A DNA stretch of 64,000 bases from Ligilactobacillus hayakitensis DSM 18933 = JCM 14209 (GTDB taxonomy: Bacteria > Bacillota > Bacilli > Lactobacillales > Lactobacillaceae), in NCBI RefSeq assembly GCF_000615845.1, contig NZ_BAML01000002.1, positions 43,829-107,828 of the forward strand. The letters are read 5' to 3'. Of this stretch, positions 1-11,170 are shown piece by piece (positions within the stretch are counted from its first letter, which is position 1; each line of letters opens with the position of its first letter). The notes beneath the pieces are model-generated. The model was not told where the DNA came from, made no database searches, and worked only from the letters and a program-made list of their open reading frames with translations. The position numbers were made by a program, and so were the translations under genes.

Positions 1-90
1 TTCTTTTTTATCAAGCAATTAAAATGAAGATATATGAATGAAGATATATGTTAAAATGAAAACTGAAATTAATAAGAAAGGAACGAAATA

Positions 91-3000
91 ATGAGTTTAG
101 GATTTGTCTTAGGAGATGCGACTAAAAATCACCGTTTAACATTGATGCAACAACTAGAAAAATGGAAGCAAGAAAATCCGCAAGGAAAATTCTTTTATCT
201 TGTTCCTAATCATATTAAATTTGGTACAGAAATTACGTTACTTGATTATTTAAGAAAGCAAGGAGAAGAAAAAGGACTTTATGCCGCTAATAATGTGCAA
301 ATTTTTTCATTTACACGGTTAGCTTGGTATTTTATGAAAGATACGGCAATTTACCAAACTCCAAGAATTTCAGCGGCAGGATTAAACATGTTGGTATATC
401 GCTTATTAAAAGATCACAGCGATGAATTGACGATTTTTAAAGGTGAAGAGACTCAACCAGGGTTTATTAGCCAATTAGTAAGTCAATTAATTGAATTACA
501 GACGGCATGTATTTCACAAGAAGATTTAAAAAATTTAGAAGATACCTTGAATCAAACAAAAAAATCGCAAGAAGTAAGTGCTAAGCTTCATGATTTACAA
601 ATTATTTATCATGACTTTATACAAAAAACACAAGGAAAATACTTGAAGAATACGGATATTTTGCCGGAATTAGCCCAGTATTTGCAGGCAGAGGATTTAT
701 CGAATAGTTACTTTTTGATTGAAAGTTTCTCGCAATTTACTTCTCAAGAACAACAAGTCTTATCAGTGCTTTTAAAGCGGGCAAAAGAAGTCCGTGTAGG
801 TTTAGTTTTGGATCACAAGGTAACTGCTAAAGAAGACTTAAGCGATGCGCAAACGCTTTTTTCACGTTCTGAACGCCTATATTATCAGTTATATCAACAA
901 GCAAGAAAGAATAATATTCCCGTTGTTATCGATCAATATGCCAGTGAAAATAGAATTCAATCGCCAGATCTTCGTGATTTAGCTAAGTATTGGCAAGAAT
1001 CAACTGATTTAGGCAAAATTACTCCTAATACGCGCTCAATTAACGATATTAAAGTTATTAAAGCTGATACGAGAATGACAGAAGTGCGCACAATTGCAGC
1101 CCGCATTAAACAAGCAGTAACCCTTAAAGGGTACCATTATTCAGATTTCTTGTTATTAACCCGGCATTTAGATAAGTATAAAAATATTTTGGAACCGGTA
1201 TTTGAAGAATTTGAAATTCCCCTTTTCTTGGATTTACAAAAAACAATGACTAATCATCCGCTAGTAGAGTTATTAAATGCTTTATTTGCGGTCAAAAAAA
1301 GACACTATCGTTACCAAGATATGATGCGGTTGTTAAAAACAGAACTATTAATCCCTAAAATTAATGGGGAATACATGATAAAGCCAAAATTTAGAGAATA
1401 TCTTGATTTAACAGAAAATCTGGTTTTAAAATTCGGCTACGAAGGTAGTTCTTGGATTCGAAAAAAAGATTGGGTATATTATCGCATGGGGATGACGGAT
1501 TTTGGAACGCGAACTGATCAAGAAGATCAACGAACAAAAGAAGTTAATATTTTACGGCATTTTATTAAAGAAATTTTGCCACCATTTTTCAAACGTTTAG
1601 ATAGTGCGGAAAATGGAATGCAAGCGGCCCAATATTTAATGGAATTTTTACTTGAAAATGGGGTTGCCGAACAATTAACGCAATGGCGTAACCAAGCGCT
1701 TGAAATTGGTGATACTATCAATGCCGATAAACCAGAACAAGTTTGGAATCTTTTTTGCGTTTTAATGGATGAATATGTCCAAACTCTTGGAGATACGGAA
1801 TTTGATGAAGATGATTTCATAAATCTTTTAGGAACCGGATTTGAAGGGGCAAGTTATAGTCAAGTGCCGTCATATATTGATCAAGTAATTGTTTCAGAAT
1901 CGGGGATGGTCCAAAGTAACGACCGTAAAATAACGTTTATGTTTGGGTCAACGGATATGGTGATGCCCGATCGCATCCAAAAAGAATCCTTGTTAAATGA
2001 TAATGATCGCAAAGAAATTATTCCGCAACTAAATGACGAGCAATATTTAATGGATACGGCAGAAAATATGATGGCTCAAGAACCTTATTTAAATTATTTG
2101 GCGTTCATGACTCCTATAGAACAATTATATTTAATGTATCCAACGGCCGGTGCAAGTGAAGAGGGCTTGAGAATCTCACCTTATTTAGAACGAATTATTA
2201 AACACTTTAAGTTAAAAGTGCATGAAGTAAACAGTTCACCAAACTTACTTGAACAAAAATTAGTCGATTATGTCGCCAATAAACGAACAACTTTAAGTAA
2301 TTTGATTAAAGTTGCGCGTGTCGCTAAAGATGAAGGCGAAATTTTACCACCATATTGGGGATATATTTATCAAAGGCTACGTGAAGACGGCAATTATCGT
2401 GATTTAACTGCATTGTTAATGTCGGGGATTTCTTACAGTAATCAACCAGAACAACTTAAAGTAGATTATGTGGAACAGCTATACGGAAAGACGCTTTCAA
2501 CTTCAATTTCAAAATTTGAAGATTTCTTTGCTAACCATTATGAATATTTCTTAAAGTATGGCTTAAAGTTAAATGAACGCGATGTCTTTGAATTATCAGC
2601 TGCTAATACAGGTGAGTTTTTCCATACTGCTTTAGATATGTTGATGAAGCAATTAAAAGCGGACAATGTTAAAATTGCGGATTTAGACAAAGAATTGTTC
2701 AATCGTTATATGGCCGGAATTTTAGATACAATTTCGTTAGAACCACAATTCCAAATTTTGCATAGCTCTAATCGAATGGAATTTTTATTGAAACAATTAA
2801 AACAAACCGTTCACCAAATCGGTTGGGGCCTTAGAAATAAAGGCAAAAGAACTAAAATGCAAACTTTAGGAACTGAAGTCTTATTTGGCCATGTCGGTGC
2901 AGATAAAGGATTAAAGGCCTTAAGTTACCCAATTGATCAAATTCATAAAGTTAATGTCCGTGGAAAAATTGACCGGATTGATCAAATGATTATTGATAAT

Positions 3001-3657
3001 CAAACATATCTCGGAATCGTCGATTATAAATCAAGTAGACATAACTTTGACTATCAAGACGCATATTATGGTTTAGCCATGCAAATGTTAACTTACTTGA
3101 ATGCCTTGATGGAAAATGCTGATTTATTATTAGATGAACAAAGTCTAGTAAGTGAACCTAAGCCGGCAGGTGCAGTGTATATGCATTTGAAGAATCCGGT
3201 CCTTAAGAAAAAAGATATTATCAATAAAGATATTGATGATGCGATGTTAAAAGAGTATAAGTATCAAGGCTTGATTTTGAATGAAACTGAGCTTTTGGAT
3301 AATCTTGATCTCACACTGGACGGCAGTGCATTTTCAAGTATTTATCCTATTCGTAGAAAAAAAGATGGATCTTATAGCGGCGATATTATAACGTTTGATG
3401 ATTTGCGGTTATTAATGCAGCACAATAAAAAGTTAATTACGGACGCGGCGAAGTTAATTTATCAAGGAGATGTCGCAATGAATCCGGTCATGTGGCCTGA
3501 TAAAAGAACGGCGTTGCAATATTCTCCATATAAAGCAATCATGCAATTTGATGAATTATTAGGAAATCGATATCACCGTATTTCTAAACATACAAATCAA
3601 GAAATTATGGATTTAATTGCAAAAGAACAAAAAGGAGGACAAATTGATGGCATTTAA
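91..3657 (+). CDS. addB: AddB/RexB, ATP-dependent helicase/nuclease subunit B
   Basis: Subunit B of the AddAB (RexAB) recombination complex, which resects double-strand breaks to give 3' tails for RecA. The protein has 1188 residues, the usual size. The C-terminal nuclease core is visible as G-I-V-D-Y-K-S-S near residue 975. Two features of Bacillus AddB are missing. The N-terminal position of the Walker A loop reads GDATKNHR (residues 8-15) rather than a GxxxxGKS loop. The C-terminal segment near residue 1145 reads [12 protein letters not shown], without the cysteines that hold the iron-sulfur cluster. Both losses fit the Rex-type branch of lactic acid bacteria. The ATG is preceded by AGAAAGGAA. 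The 3' end overlaps addA by 11 bases, so translation is probably coupled. Confidence 0.93.
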   Translation: MSLGFVLGDATKNHRLTLMQQLEKWKQENPQGKFFYLVPNHIKFGTEITLLDYLRKQGEEKGLYAANNVQIFSFTRLAWYFMKDTAIYQTPRISAAGLNMLVYRLLKDHSDELTIFKGEETQPGFISQLVSQLIELQTACISQEDLKNLEDTLNQTKKSQEVSAKLHDLQIIYHDFIQKTQGKYLKNTDILPELAQYLQAEDLSNSYFLIESFSQFTSQEQQVLSVLLKRAKEVRVGLVLDHKVTAKEDLSDAQTLFSRSERLYYQLYQQARKNNIPVVIDQYASENRIQSPDLRDLAKYWQESTDLGKITPNTRSINDIKVIKADTRMTEVRTIAARIKQAVTLKGYHYSDFLLLTRHLDKYKNILEPVFEEFEIPLFLDLQKTMTNHPLVELLNALFAVKKRHYRYQDMMRLLKTELLIPKINGEYMIKPKFREYLDLTENLVLKFGYEGSSWIRKKDWVYYRMGMTDFGTRTDQEDQRTKEVNILRHFIKEILPPFFKRLDSAENGMQAAQYLMEFLLENGVAEQLTQWRNQALEIGDTINADKPEQVWNLFCVLMDEYVQTLGDTEFDEDDFINLLGTGFEGASYSQVPSYIDQVIVSESGMVQSNDRKITFMFGSTDMVMPDRIQKESLLNDNDRKEIIPQLNDEQYLMDTAENMMAQEPYLNYLAFMTPIEQLYLMYPTAGASEEGLRISPYLERIIKHFKLKVHEVNSSPNLLEQKLVDYVANKRTTLSNLIKVARVAKDEGEILPPYWGYIYQRLREDGNYRDLTALLMSGISYSNQPEQLKVDYVEQLYGKTLSTSISKFEDFFANHYEYFLKYGLKLNERDVFELSAANTGEFFHTALDMLMKQLKADNVKIADLDKELFNRYMAGILDTISLEPQFQILHSSNRMEFLLKQLKQTVHQIGWGLRNKGKRTKMQTLGTEVLFGHVGADKGLKALSYPIDQIHKVNVRGKIDRIDQMIIDNQTYLGIVDYKSSRHNFDYQDAYYGLAMQMLTYLNALMENADLLLDEQSLVSEPKPAGAVYMHLKNPVLKKKDIINKDIDDAMLKEYKYQGLILNETELLDNLDLTLDGSAFSSIYPIRRKKDGSYSGDIITFDDLRLLMQHNKKLITDAAKLIYQGDVAMNPVMWPDKRTALQYSPYKAIMQFDELLGNRYHRISKHTNQEIMDLIAKEQKGGQIDGI

Positions 3658-6600
3658 TTTTACCCCTGCACAGCAACAAGCAATTGATGATGAAGGTCAT
3701 AATATTTTAGTGGCCGCATCTGCAGGTTCAGGAAAAACTCGTGTCTTAGTTCAAAGAGTTATCAACAAGATTAAAGCGGGAATTGGGATTGATGAACTTT
3801 TAGTTGTAACCTTTACAGAAGCTGCCGCTAAAGAAATGAAAGAACGAATTCAAGTTGCTTTAAGAAAAGAAATTGCTGATACGACGAGTGAAGATGAAAA
3901 AAGACGTTATTTAACACAACTTTCAAAGTTAAATGTTGCAAATATTTCAACCCTCCACGCCTTTTGCTTGCAATTACTTAAACGCTATTACTATGTGATT
4001 AATCTCGATCCAATCTTTCGAATGTTAACCGATGAAACTGAAGCGATGCTTTTAAAAGAAAGTGTTTGGGATGATTTAAGAGAAGAATGGTATGGTAAAA
4101 ACGATTCGATTTTCGAAGAGTTGGTCATGAATTTTTCAACTGATCGCAGTGATGATGGCTTCACGGATTTAGTAATGAAAACATTCCAATTTGCTAGTGC
4201 TAATCCTAATCCAACTCAATGGCTTGAGCATTTAGCGGATGAATATCGGTTGGGCGATAATAAGTTAGGTGAAAGTGATTTTTATCAAAAGAAAATCAAA
4301 CCCAATGTAATTGAAATGCTGGAATTATGCCATGATAATCTTACGCAAGGAATGGATGCAGCTGCAGAATCCGGCTTTGAAGTATTGTATGAAACTTTCA
4401 AAGAAGATTTGGAGCAACTTGAAGATTTAATTGACTTCTTAACTGGAAGTAATGAATGGGATGAAATTCGTGCAAGCTTAATGAATTTTAAATTCAAAAG
4501 AGCCAAAGCAGTGCGGGGCTTAGAGCCAAGTGAAAAGAAAGTTAGAGATGAAATCAAAAAGGGATTTCGGGATGAAACTGCAAAACGAATTCAAAATTTT
4601 GCCATACAATATTTTATTGCCGATGAAAAAGAAGTACTCGAAACAACGAAAAAAGCTTTGCATCTAGTGGAAAAATTGGGAGAAGTCGTTGCGCAATTCA
4701 GTCGCCGTTTTGCAAAAGAAAAAAGAAGGCGGCATGTATTGGATTTCAATGATTTAGAACATTTAACTTTGGAAATCTTAAACAGTCAAACTGAAGATGG
4801 AATGCGGGTACGCCAAGGATTACAGGCTCAGTTTAAAGAAATTATGGTCGATGAGTACCAAGATACAAACCAACTTCAAGAAACCATTTTAACAACGATT
4901 GCGCAAAAGAATCCAGGAAATATGTTTATGGTGGGCGATGTAAAGCAATCCATCTATGGGTTCCGGCTTGCAGAGCCAAGATTATTTTTAGAAAAATATG
5001 AACGTTTTGCTAAAGCAGATAATGATGATCAAAGAATTATCCTAGCAGAGAATTTCCGTTCAATGGAAAACGTTACATTATTTACGAATATGATTTTTGC
5101 GCAATTAATGGATAAAAAAGTTGGTGAAATGGCATATGACAAGGATGCGCGCTTAGTTTTTGGGGCCAAGTATTATCCTAAAATGGAGCCCAAAGCCGAA
5201 TTGTTGATTTATGAAAGTGAACAAGAAAGCTTAGAAAATGATGATGCCAATGAACCGGTAAATGATGATTTTTCAATTGATGGTAAGGCACAAGGGCAAG
5301 TTGTCTTAACGGCTAAAAAAATCAAAACCATGGTTGAACAAAAAGAGCCGATTTATGACCGGCAAACCCAAGAAGTACGTCCGGTAAAATACAGTGATAT
5401 TGCTATTTTAGCGCCAACGAGAAATCACAATTTAATCTTGACGGATACTTTTAAAAAGATGGGGGTACCTTTATACGTTCAAGATTCACAAAATTATTTT
5501 CAAACAACTGAATTGAAAATCATGATGTCATTACTACAAATTATTGATAATCCTTATCAAGATATTCCGTTGGTTGCGGTTTTGCGGTCACCGATTGTTG
5601 GTTTAAAAGAAAATGAATTGGCTTATCTTAGAATTAATGACAAGCAAGCTGATTATTATCAAGCGGTACTCAACTTTTATCATGCTTATACCGTAAAAAG
5701 TGATACAACTGATTTTGAACAAAAATTATATTACAAAATTTCACGTTTCCTCGACCAATTAGAAATGTTTAGGGAAATGGCCCACCAAAATGAATTGGCG
5801 AGTTTAATTTGGAAAATTTATAATGAAACAGGTTTTCTTGATTATGTTGGAGCAATGCCTGGAGGAGCGCAACGCCAAGCTAACTTGCATGCTTTATATG
5901 ATCGGGCAGCCGAATATGAAAATTCAAGTTTTAAAGGGCTTTTTCAATTTGTGCGCTTTATTAATAAAATGCAAGCTAAGGATAAGGATTTAGGTGAAGC
6001 GCCAAGCCAAGCGCTTGATAATGCAGTTACGGTAATGACGATTCACGGTAGTAAAGGGCTTGAATTTCCCGTTGTCTTCTTGTTAGATGCAACACATCAA
6101 TTTAATCAGGATGCATTAAGAAAGCCATATATTTTAAGTGCTAAAAATGGAATCGGAATTTCATACATGGATATGGAAAGTAGAATCAAATCTGATACTT
6201 TGATGCGGGTGTTATCACTAGAAAATGAAAGTAAAAAGCAAGCCGCAGAACAAATGCGCCTTTTATATGTAGCTTTAACCCGAGCAGAACAACAACTGTA
6301 TTTAGTTGGGGCTTATAAGGATAAGGACGAGGCTATTACGAAGTGGCGTAAAGCGGCAAGCAGTACTGATTTGGTGTTAAATTCTGGAGTTAGAGCAGTT
6401 ACCAAGAATTTTATGGATTGGATTGGGATGTGTTTAATCCGAAGTAGTAAAGTAAGTGCGGACTTAGGCGTTGATTTGAGTACGAATGAACCTAAATATA
6501 TTAAAGAATTACCTTTTAAATGTTCAATTAGTTTTTACAACAACCAACAACTAGGAAATTTCCAAGAAGAAGCTAGTGATAATGCGCAAGAATGGTTATC

Positions 6601-7384
6601 ACAACAAAAAAACTTTGTGACTGAAATAGTCTCAACGCAAGCGAAGAAAATGATAGATACCGTCTTAGCTGATAATTACGGGGATCTTGGTTTGACTAAA
6701 ACAACTGCTTACCAAGCAGTATCGGATTTGAAGCGACTTTTTGATGATCCTGATGTGTTATCAATGCAAAGTCTTGAATTAACAATGGATGAAAAAAATC
6801 CTCAAGGGATCAATCGGTATGTGCAAAAAGAATTCGGGATGCCCAACTTTATGGCAAAAGAAACGCTAGTAACGCCGGCTGAAATTGGGGTAGCAACGCA
6901 CTTATTATTACAAAAAATACCATTAGACAAAAAGTTATCATTAGAAGAATTAAATGAATTATTGATGACCATGGTTGAAAATCAATTAATAACGCCTGAG
7001 GTGGCTGGAAAAGTTGATTTAAATAAGATTTTAGAGTTTTATGAAAGTGATTTAGGGAATTTACTTTTAGAATCGAACGCTAAAGTCCATCGAGAAGAAC
7101 CGTTTTCAATGATTATGCCAGTCGGATCATTGTTTAAAGATATTAAAAATGACACCCAAGAACCTGTTCTTGTCCACGGGATTATTGATGGATACCTTAA
7201 ACAAGAAGATGGCATTATCTTATTTGACTACAAGACTGATAACTTCACGAGTGAAGAAAAATTACTTGAAAATTATCGGGGTCAATTAAACTTATATGCG
7301 ATGGCGCTAGAAGATATTTTAAATAAGAAAGTTATTAAGAAAATTATATATTCACTTGATTTAGGTCGTTCAATTGAAGTTTAA
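3647..7384 (+). CDS. addA: AddA/RexA, ATP-dependent helicase/nuclease subunit A
   Basis: Motor and second nuclease of AddAB. The UvrD-like SF1A helicase has Walker A ASAGSGKT near residues 24-32, the Walker B/motif II segment VDEYQDTN near 401, and a C-terminal RecB-type nuclease core DYKTDN near 1194. I place the start at the ATG 30 bases into the longest reading frame because AAAGGAGG lies 8 bases upstream of it and the protein then begins [14 protein letters not shown], as in the family. The resulting 1245 residues are normal. The start lies inside the last codons of addB, which suggests translational coupling and a fixed stoichiometry of the two subunits. Confidence 0.95.
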   Translation: MAFNFTPAQQQAIDDEGHNILVAASAGSGKTRVLVQRVINKIKAGIGIDELLVVTFTEAAAKEMKERIQVALRKEIADTTSEDEKRRYLTQLSKLNVANISTLHAFCLQLLKRYYYVINLDPIFRMLTDETEAMLLKESVWDDLREEWYGKNDSIFEELVMNFSTDRSDDGFTDLVMKTFQFASANPNPTQWLEHLADEYRLGDNKLGESDFYQKKIKPNVIEMLELCHDNLTQGMDAAAESGFEVLYETFKEDLEQLEDLIDFLTGSNEWDEIRASLMNFKFKRAKAVRGLEPSEKKVRDEIKKGFRDETAKRIQNFAIQYFIADEKEVLETTKKALHLVEKLGEVVAQFSRRFAKEKRRRHVLDFNDLEHLTLEILNSQTEDGMRVRQGLQAQFKEIMVDEYQDTNQLQETILTTIAQKNPGNMFMVGDVKQSIYGFRLAEPRLFLEKYERFAKADNDDQRIILAENFRSMENVTLFTNMIFAQLMDKKVGEMAYDKDARLVFGAKYYPKMEPKAELLIYESEQESLENDDANEPVNDDFSIDGKAQGQVVLTAKKIKTMVEQKEPIYDRQTQEVRPVKYSDIAILAPTRNHNLILTDTFKKMGVPLYVQDSQNYFQTTELKIMMSLLQIIDNPYQDIPLVAVLRSPIVGLKENELAYLRINDKQADYYQAVLNFYHAYTVKSDTTDFEQKLYYKISRFLDQLEMFREMAHQNELASLIWKIYNETGFLDYVGAMPGGAQRQANLHALYDRAAEYENSSFKGLFQFVRFINKMQAKDKDLGEAPSQALDNAVTVMTIHGSKGLEFPVVFLLDATHQFNQDALRKPYILSAKNGIGISYMDMESRIKSDTLMRVLSLENESKKQAAEQMRLLYVALTRAEQQLYLVGAYKDKDEAITKWRKAASSTDLVLNSGVRAVTKNFMDWIGMCLIRSSKVSADLGVDLSTNEPKYIKELPFKCSISFYNNQQLGNFQEEASDNAQEWLSQQKNFVTEIVSTQAKKMIDTVLADNYGDLGLTKTTAYQAVSDLKRLFDDPDVLSMQSLELTMDEKNPQGINRYVQKEFGMPNFMAKETLVTPAEIGVATHLLLQKIPLDKKLSLEELNELLMTMVENQLITPEVAGKVDLNKILEFYESDLGNLLLESNAKVHREEPFSMIMPVGSLFKDIKNDTQEPVLVHGIIDGYLKQEDGIILFDYKTDNFTSEEKLLENYRGQLNLYAMALEDILNKKVIKKIIYSLDLGRSIEV

Positions 7385-7442
7385 AGTAAAATATATGGTA
7401 AAATAAAAGTAATATATGTTAATTTTCAAAGGAAGAAGAAAA

Positions 7443-8104
7443 ATGAAAAAATTATTACCAATTTTAAGATGGGTACTAGTAGTAGTACTTTTAGTGGTTG
7501 GTTTGGCATTAATTTTTAATGAACAAATTAAATCATATGTGGTTCATAATATGAGCCAATCAGCTATTAGTCAGCCGGTTTCAAAGAAAAAGAGTAAAGG
7601 CAATTTTGATTTCCAAAGCGTAAAAGCTGTAGATATTAAAGGCGTAGCAGCGCAACGCAAGATAATACAGGCGCAATTGGAAAAATTGCAATTCCAAGTA
7701 TCGGATTGAAATTACCAATTTTTTACGGGTTAGATAACAATAATCTTATGCGTGGTGCCGGTACCATGAAGAGTAATCAAACAATGGGTGGTGAAAATAA
7801 CTACGCCATTGCTGGTCACCATATGGAAGATCCAAATATTTTATTTGGACCTTTAAGTAAGGTAAAAGTTGGCAAAGATATTTATTTAACTGATGAAAAA
7901 AATGTGTATGTTTATAAAGTAACTAGAAAAGTAGTTGTTGATGAACATGAAGTTAAATGGGTAGATGATGTTCCCGGGCAAAAATTAGTAACTTTAGTAA
8001 CTTGTGCTTCAGGAACAGAAGGCGAAGTAAACCGCGTGATTGTCCAAGGTGAATTAACTAAAGTGCAAAAGTATACTGCAAATCAAGATAGTATTTTTAA
8101 ATAA
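7443..8104 (+). pseudogene. srtA: class A sortase, frameshifted
   Basis: Transpeptidase that anchors LPXTG proteins to peptidoglycan. The N-terminal half (ATG at 7443 after AAGGAAGAAG) has a membrane anchor of about 20 hydrophobic residues. That frame runs to a stop near 7709. The family sequence resumes in another frame at about 7661 as DNTGAIGKIAIPSIGLKLP. The second half keeps the catalytic His (AGHHMED), the Cys in TLVTC and the Arg in NRVIVQG. Adding one base near 7656-7666 restores a normal protein of about 220 residues. Either this is a real one-base deletion that destroys housekeeping sortase, or it is an assembly error. The intact catalytic residues downstream point to a recent lesion or an error. 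Confidence 0.85.
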
Positions 8105-8132
8105 AAATTAGTTAAAATAGACTATCTAAAAG

Positions 8133-8177
8133 AACCGTTAAGTAGAGTGTTAAACAAGCTACTTAACGGTTTTTTTT
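8133..8177 (+). terminator. intrinsic terminator after sortase
   Basis: A 13-bp perfect stem (AACCGTTAAGTAG with CTACTTAACGGTT) is followed by eight T residues. It closes the addB-addA-sortase region and lies tail-to-tail with the next, leftward gene. Confidence 0.9.
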
Positions 8178-8189
8178 GTATAAAAAATT

Positions 8190-8441
8190 TTATTTGTTAT
8201 TAGTAATTTTACCAAAAACCTTATCTAAAAAGTAAATGAATGGTCCACCAAATACAAGACAAATTACAATAAAAATAAGAGTTTTAGGTTCTTTTAGATA
8301 ATTAAGCAAAGAAATGGGTTGATTCAAGAGCCAAAAAGTAAGTGTAAGTACTACAGCAATGTAAGGCGGAAAAACTATATATCTTTTATTTCCTCTAATG
8401 AATCCGCCATTCAACATAAAAGTCCAAAATCTTTTAATCAT
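8190..8441 (-). CDS. small two-helix membrane protein, unknown
   Basis: A protein of 83 residues that I do not recognise. It has a basic N-terminus, two hydrophobic stretches (about residues 26-42 and 52-71) and a Lys/Asn-rich tail, so it is probably a bitopic or hairpin membrane protein. The start is supported by AGGGGTG 6 bases upstream of the ATG. It is leftward, facing the sortase terminator, with about 85 bases to the ECF gene upstream. It could be read through from the ECF operon or have its own promoter in the AT-rich gap. Confidence 0.6.
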   Translation of the reverse strand: MIKRFWTFMLNGGFIRGNKRYIVFPPYIAVVLTLTFWLLNQPISLLNYLKEPKTLIFIVICLVFGGPFIYFLDKVFGKITNNK

Positions 8442-8527
8442 GAGACGTCACCCCTAACAATAATCATCTTATAATCACTTTATTTTACTTATATTATACG
8501 CTTATATTTTTTAATTAAAAGTAATAA

Positions 8528-9088
8528 TTAGTATTGTACTTTATTAAGATTTAAACGATTCTTTAATGCATGATAAGCAAGGGCAACTACGTAAACACCA
8601 ACTAAACGATCAAGGTAATCGGTTAAGATTTGGACGATAAATACGGCCCATACTTTTGGAAGTCCAGCTCCATATAAAAGTTGAACGATAATTGAAGAAC
8701 CAGAACTTGTGATTCCGTGGAAAAGAATAATAGTAATTGTTGTACTTACGATAGTTCCAAAAATTGAAATCACAAAAGCTAACCACCAAATATTCTTGAA
8801 GTTATCGGGAGCAACTTTTTTGTAAGCAATCCCAGCTGCAAGAGCGACAATAAGCTGAACTGGCATAAAGTAATATGAAAATACGTCGCCGGCTAATCCA
8901 GCTAAAATAGAAGTCAAGCCTCCAACAATCAAGCCGCCAATTGGACCGGTAGTTGCGCTAGCAAATAAAGTTCCGATAGTATCAAGATAAATTGGAAGTT
9001 TTAAAAGTAAAGCGATTTTACTTCCTAAAACGTTAAGCGCTAAACAAAGCGCAAGAATTGCGATTACTTTAGTATTGATTTTTTTCAT
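8528..9088 (-). CDS. ECF transporter S component, probably for nucleosides or bases
   Basis: A protein of 186 residues with about six hydrophobic segments and the small-residue-rich pattern of ECF substrate-binding subunits (P-I-Y-L-D-T-I-G-T near residue 32, then G-P-I-G-G-L-I-V-G-G). Such subunits dock onto a shared EcfAA'T module encoded elsewhere. It lies 21 bases downstream of a nucleoside hydrolase in the same leftward transcript, so a nucleoside or related substrate is the natural inference. The sequence itself does not prove the substrate. Confidence 0.75.
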   Translation of the reverse strand: MKKINTKVIAILALCLALNVLGSKIALLLKLPIYLDTIGTLFASATTGPIGGLIVGGLTSILAGLAGDVFSYYFMPVQLIVALAAGIAYKKVAPDNFKNIWWLAFVISIFGTIVSTTITIILFHGITSSGSSIIVQLLYGAGLPKVWAVFIVQILTDYLDRLVGVYVVALAYHALKNRLNLNKVQY

Positions 9089-9109
9089 TTTTAATAGTTC
9101 CTTCTGATT

Positions 9110-10087
9110 TTATTTTGTAATTTGTGGTAAGACTTGCTCAAGCAAGCTCATATCGATATTGCAAGTCCGATTTAAAAAGATTTTCATGAATTCTAAGCTA
9201 TCGACTTTTGTTAAAATGTGTGAATTAACATCTTTTTTCCAGAAATTCTTTTCATCAACTAATGTTTGACCGATACTAAGCCCTTTAGTTTCAACGGCAG
9301 TATAACTGTCAAATCCGTGACATAATTCAGGAAAAATGCTGTATGCAACAGCGAGGGGATCATTAATCACACAACCGATAACTTTTTCGTATTCCCAATG
9401 AAAATCGAAATAAAAGCGGGTGATTTTAGCGAAAAATTCAGCCTCTTTGGGATTGTTTTGCCGAATAAATTCAAGAATATTAGGCGTAAAAACAATCTTA
9501 CGCGTAACATCAAGACCAATCATTTCAATCTTAATGGGAGAATTTTCATAGACAAATGCACTCGCATCAGGATCACACCAGTAGTTATATTCAGCTACTG
9601 GTGAACAATTCCCAAAGCTCTTGAAATTACCACCCATTGAAATGAAGCGGCCACAATTTTCCCAATTTTTAGGGTTAGCTTGCATTGATAATGCGATATT
9701 TGTCATCGGACCGATTGCGATGATCATTAGCCCTGGATTTTCAGATAATGCTTGACTGATAAATTCAGGAGCGTTTTGATGAATTTTTACATCAGTCACT
9801 TCAGGCAGATGTGAGTCACCCAAGCCATCATCTCCATGAGTATCTTGGGCGCTCACATAATCACGTTTAAGTGGTAAGCTAGCTCCTTGATAAACTGGAA
9901 TATCTAAGCGATTAGCGTGTTGCAAGATTTTAAGGGCATTTTTAGCGCCTAAATCAGAAGGGACATTACCACTAACTGTCGTAATACCAATGACATCGAG
10001 TTCAGGAGAGTTTAGCGCTAAAAGAATTGCTAAACTATCATCAATGCCAGGGTCACAGTCAATGATAACTTTAGTTTTCTCGTTCAT
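9110..10087 (-). CDS. nucleoside hydrolase, inosine/uridine-preferring type
   Basis: Hydrolyses the N-glycosidic bond of nucleosides to base plus ribose. The protein has 325 residues with the Ca-binding signature DCDPGIDD at residues 10-17. A GDDGLGD segment follows near residue 85, and there is a conserved central block with MGGNF and NYWCDPDA. A strong AGGAGG ribosome site is 8 bases upstream of the ATG. It is the first gene of a two-gene leftward operon with an ECF S component, a layout that suggests uptake followed by cleavage (salvage). An inverted repeat about 60 bases upstream of the start may be the operator. Confidence 0.9.
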   Translation of the reverse strand: MNEKTKVIIDCDPGIDDSLAILLALNSPELDVIGITTVSGNVPSDLGAKNALKILQHANRLDIPVYQGASLPLKRDYVSAQDTHGDDGLGDSHLPEVTDVKIHQNAPEFISQALSENPGLMIIAIGPMTNIALSMQANPKNWENCGRFISMGGNFKSFGNCSPVAEYNYWCDPDASAFVYENSPIKIEMIGLDVTRKIVFTPNILEFIRQNNPKEAEFFAKITRFYFDFHWEYEKVIGCVINDPLAVAYSIFPELCHGFDSYTAVETKGLSIGQTLVDEKNFWKKDVNSHILTKVDSLEFMKIFLNRTCNIDMSLLEQVLPQITK

Positions 10088-10147
10088 TATTTCCTACCTC
10101 CTTGAGAGATTCTTAGTTTTTTATTCTGGGAAGTTTAAGAACCAGTC

Positions 10148-10163
10148 CGTTATTGTAATAACG
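10148..10163. promoter_or_regulatory. candidate operator upstream of nucleoside hydrolase
   Basis: Perfect 7-bp inverted repeat CGTTATT-GT-AATAACG about 60 bp upstream of the nucleoside hydrolase start. Its size and position suit a repressor site for the salvage operon. No regulator gene is adjacent, so the binding protein is unknown. Confidence 0.4.
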
Positions 10164-10239
10164 ATTTGAATGAACATAGACTTAAGTATAGCGGAAAATA
10201 TATTGTTTTTAAAGTCGTAGTAAAATCTCAAAAGAAAAC

Positions 10240-10268
10240 TTGAAAAATTTGGGAAATTACGATAAAAT
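10240..10268 (+). promoter_or_regulatory. sigma-A promoter of the 46-residue protein gene
   Basis: TTGAAA and TAAAAT separated by 17 bases, about 36 bases before the ATG of the small gene at 10304. Confidence 0.65.
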
Positions 10269-10303
10269 ATTTAAGTATGAAATTCGCAAAGGAGGGAAAT
10301 CGC

Positions 10304-10444
10304 ATGTCACAAAATACACACATCGGCGTAGCAAACGATCGTCGTCCTGTTAACTCAAAGAATGTTAAGAAGCGTCGCGCACAACACCAATCAGTTGTTT
10401 CTTTCTTAAAGAGCCGCGAAGAAGCTGACAAGGAAAGCAAGTAA
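10304..10444 (+). CDS. small basic protein of 46 residues, unknown
   Basis: A short reading frame with strong expression signals: a 17-spaced promoter, an AAAGGAGGG ribosome site 7 bases before the ATG, and a terminator downstream. The protein begins MSQNTHIGVANDRRPVNSK, has a KKRR cluster in the middle and ends in a charged Glu/Asp/Lys tail. It has no hydrophobic segment, so it is presumably cytosolic and possibly binds nucleic acid. I do not recognise a family. Its monocistronic unit with good signals makes it a convincing gene. Confidence 0.7.
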   Translation: MSQNTHIGVANDRRPVNSKNVKKRRAQHQSVVSFLKSREEADKESK

Positions 10445-10493
10445 TTAATGATTTCCTTGGATTTAGATATCTCACAATTAAATGATGATATAT

Positions 10494-10534
10494 TCCACAT
10501 GTTGAACTTCCAAGGAAACATGTGGATTTTTTTT
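10494..10534 (+). terminator. terminator with a competing upstream pairing
   Basis: Stem TCCACATGTT with AACATGTGGA, then eight T residues. The loop and 3' arm contain CCAAGGAAA (10510-10518), the perfect complement of TTTCCTTGG at 10452-10460. Pairing of those two would break the terminator, so it may work as an attenuator for the Nudix gene downstream. Confidence 0.7.
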
Positions 10535-10623
10535 GCTGGATAAGTTTAGTACACTAATTGAAGATTAGAAGATAATCTTAGTACGGCGACTTTTCCAGCT
10601 TTAATTTTATGATGAGGTGCAAG

Positions 10624-11160
10624 ATGAAAAAACAAGCCGCAATTGCAATTATTGAAAGTGACGATGCGATTATCCTAACGAAAAGGTCTGCTCAAATTTC
10701 TCAAGGAGGAGAAGTTAGTTTTCCCGGAGGAAAAATTGAAGCACAAGAATCGCCTTTAAATGCGATATATCGTGAGATTGAAGAAGAATTAGGCCTAAAA
10801 AAAGCACAGTTAAATTTTATCGAGGAATTAAAACAAAATTTCTCGCATCCAAAGTACGAGATTTATGGATTTCACTTTTCGACCCAGGAGAAATATTTTG
10901 ATTTGTCCTATGACAAAAATGAGATTGCAAAAATCTTTACGTTACCGATTGCTAATTTAAAAAAAGCTGACATCAAAATTTTAAATTATCGCAATCAAAA
11001 AGATTTGGATGGATTAAACGATGATTTGAAACAACAAATCCAAAAATATGCTCCCAGTTTTACCACGCGCTATCTTGAATATCAAGAAAACGGAATCTGG
11101 GGATTAACGGCTGAAATATTAGCGCAATATCAATTGAACTTGAATAAAAAAGAAAAATAA
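10624..11160 (+). CDS. Nudix hydrolase
   Basis: A pyrophosphohydrolase for nucleoside-diphosphate-linked substrates. A complete Nudix box lies at residues 36-58 (G-x5-E-x7-REIEEELGL). The protein has 178 residues from the ATG at 10624, chosen over two upstream ATGs because GAGGTG sits 5 bases before it. The SFPGGK entry to the box resembles CoA pyrophosphatases, but I cannot assign the substrate. The ABC-F gene follows after 10 bases, so the two are probably co-transcribed. Confidence 0.85.
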   Translation: MKKQAAIAIIESDDAIILTKRSAQISQGGEVSFPGGKIEAQESPLNAIYREIEEELGLKKAQLNFIEELKQNFSHPKYEIYGFHFSTQEKYFDLSYDKNEIAKIFTLPIANLKKADIKILNYRNQKDLDGLNDDLKQQIQKYAPSFTTRYLEYQENGIWGLTAEILAQYQLNLNKKEK

Positions 11161-11170
11161 GAGGAACGAC

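Noticed and set aside
7416..7442. Upstream start for the sortase gene
   Set aside because: The added codons run through the ribosome site AAGGAAGAAG, and the ATG at 7443 is correctly spaced.
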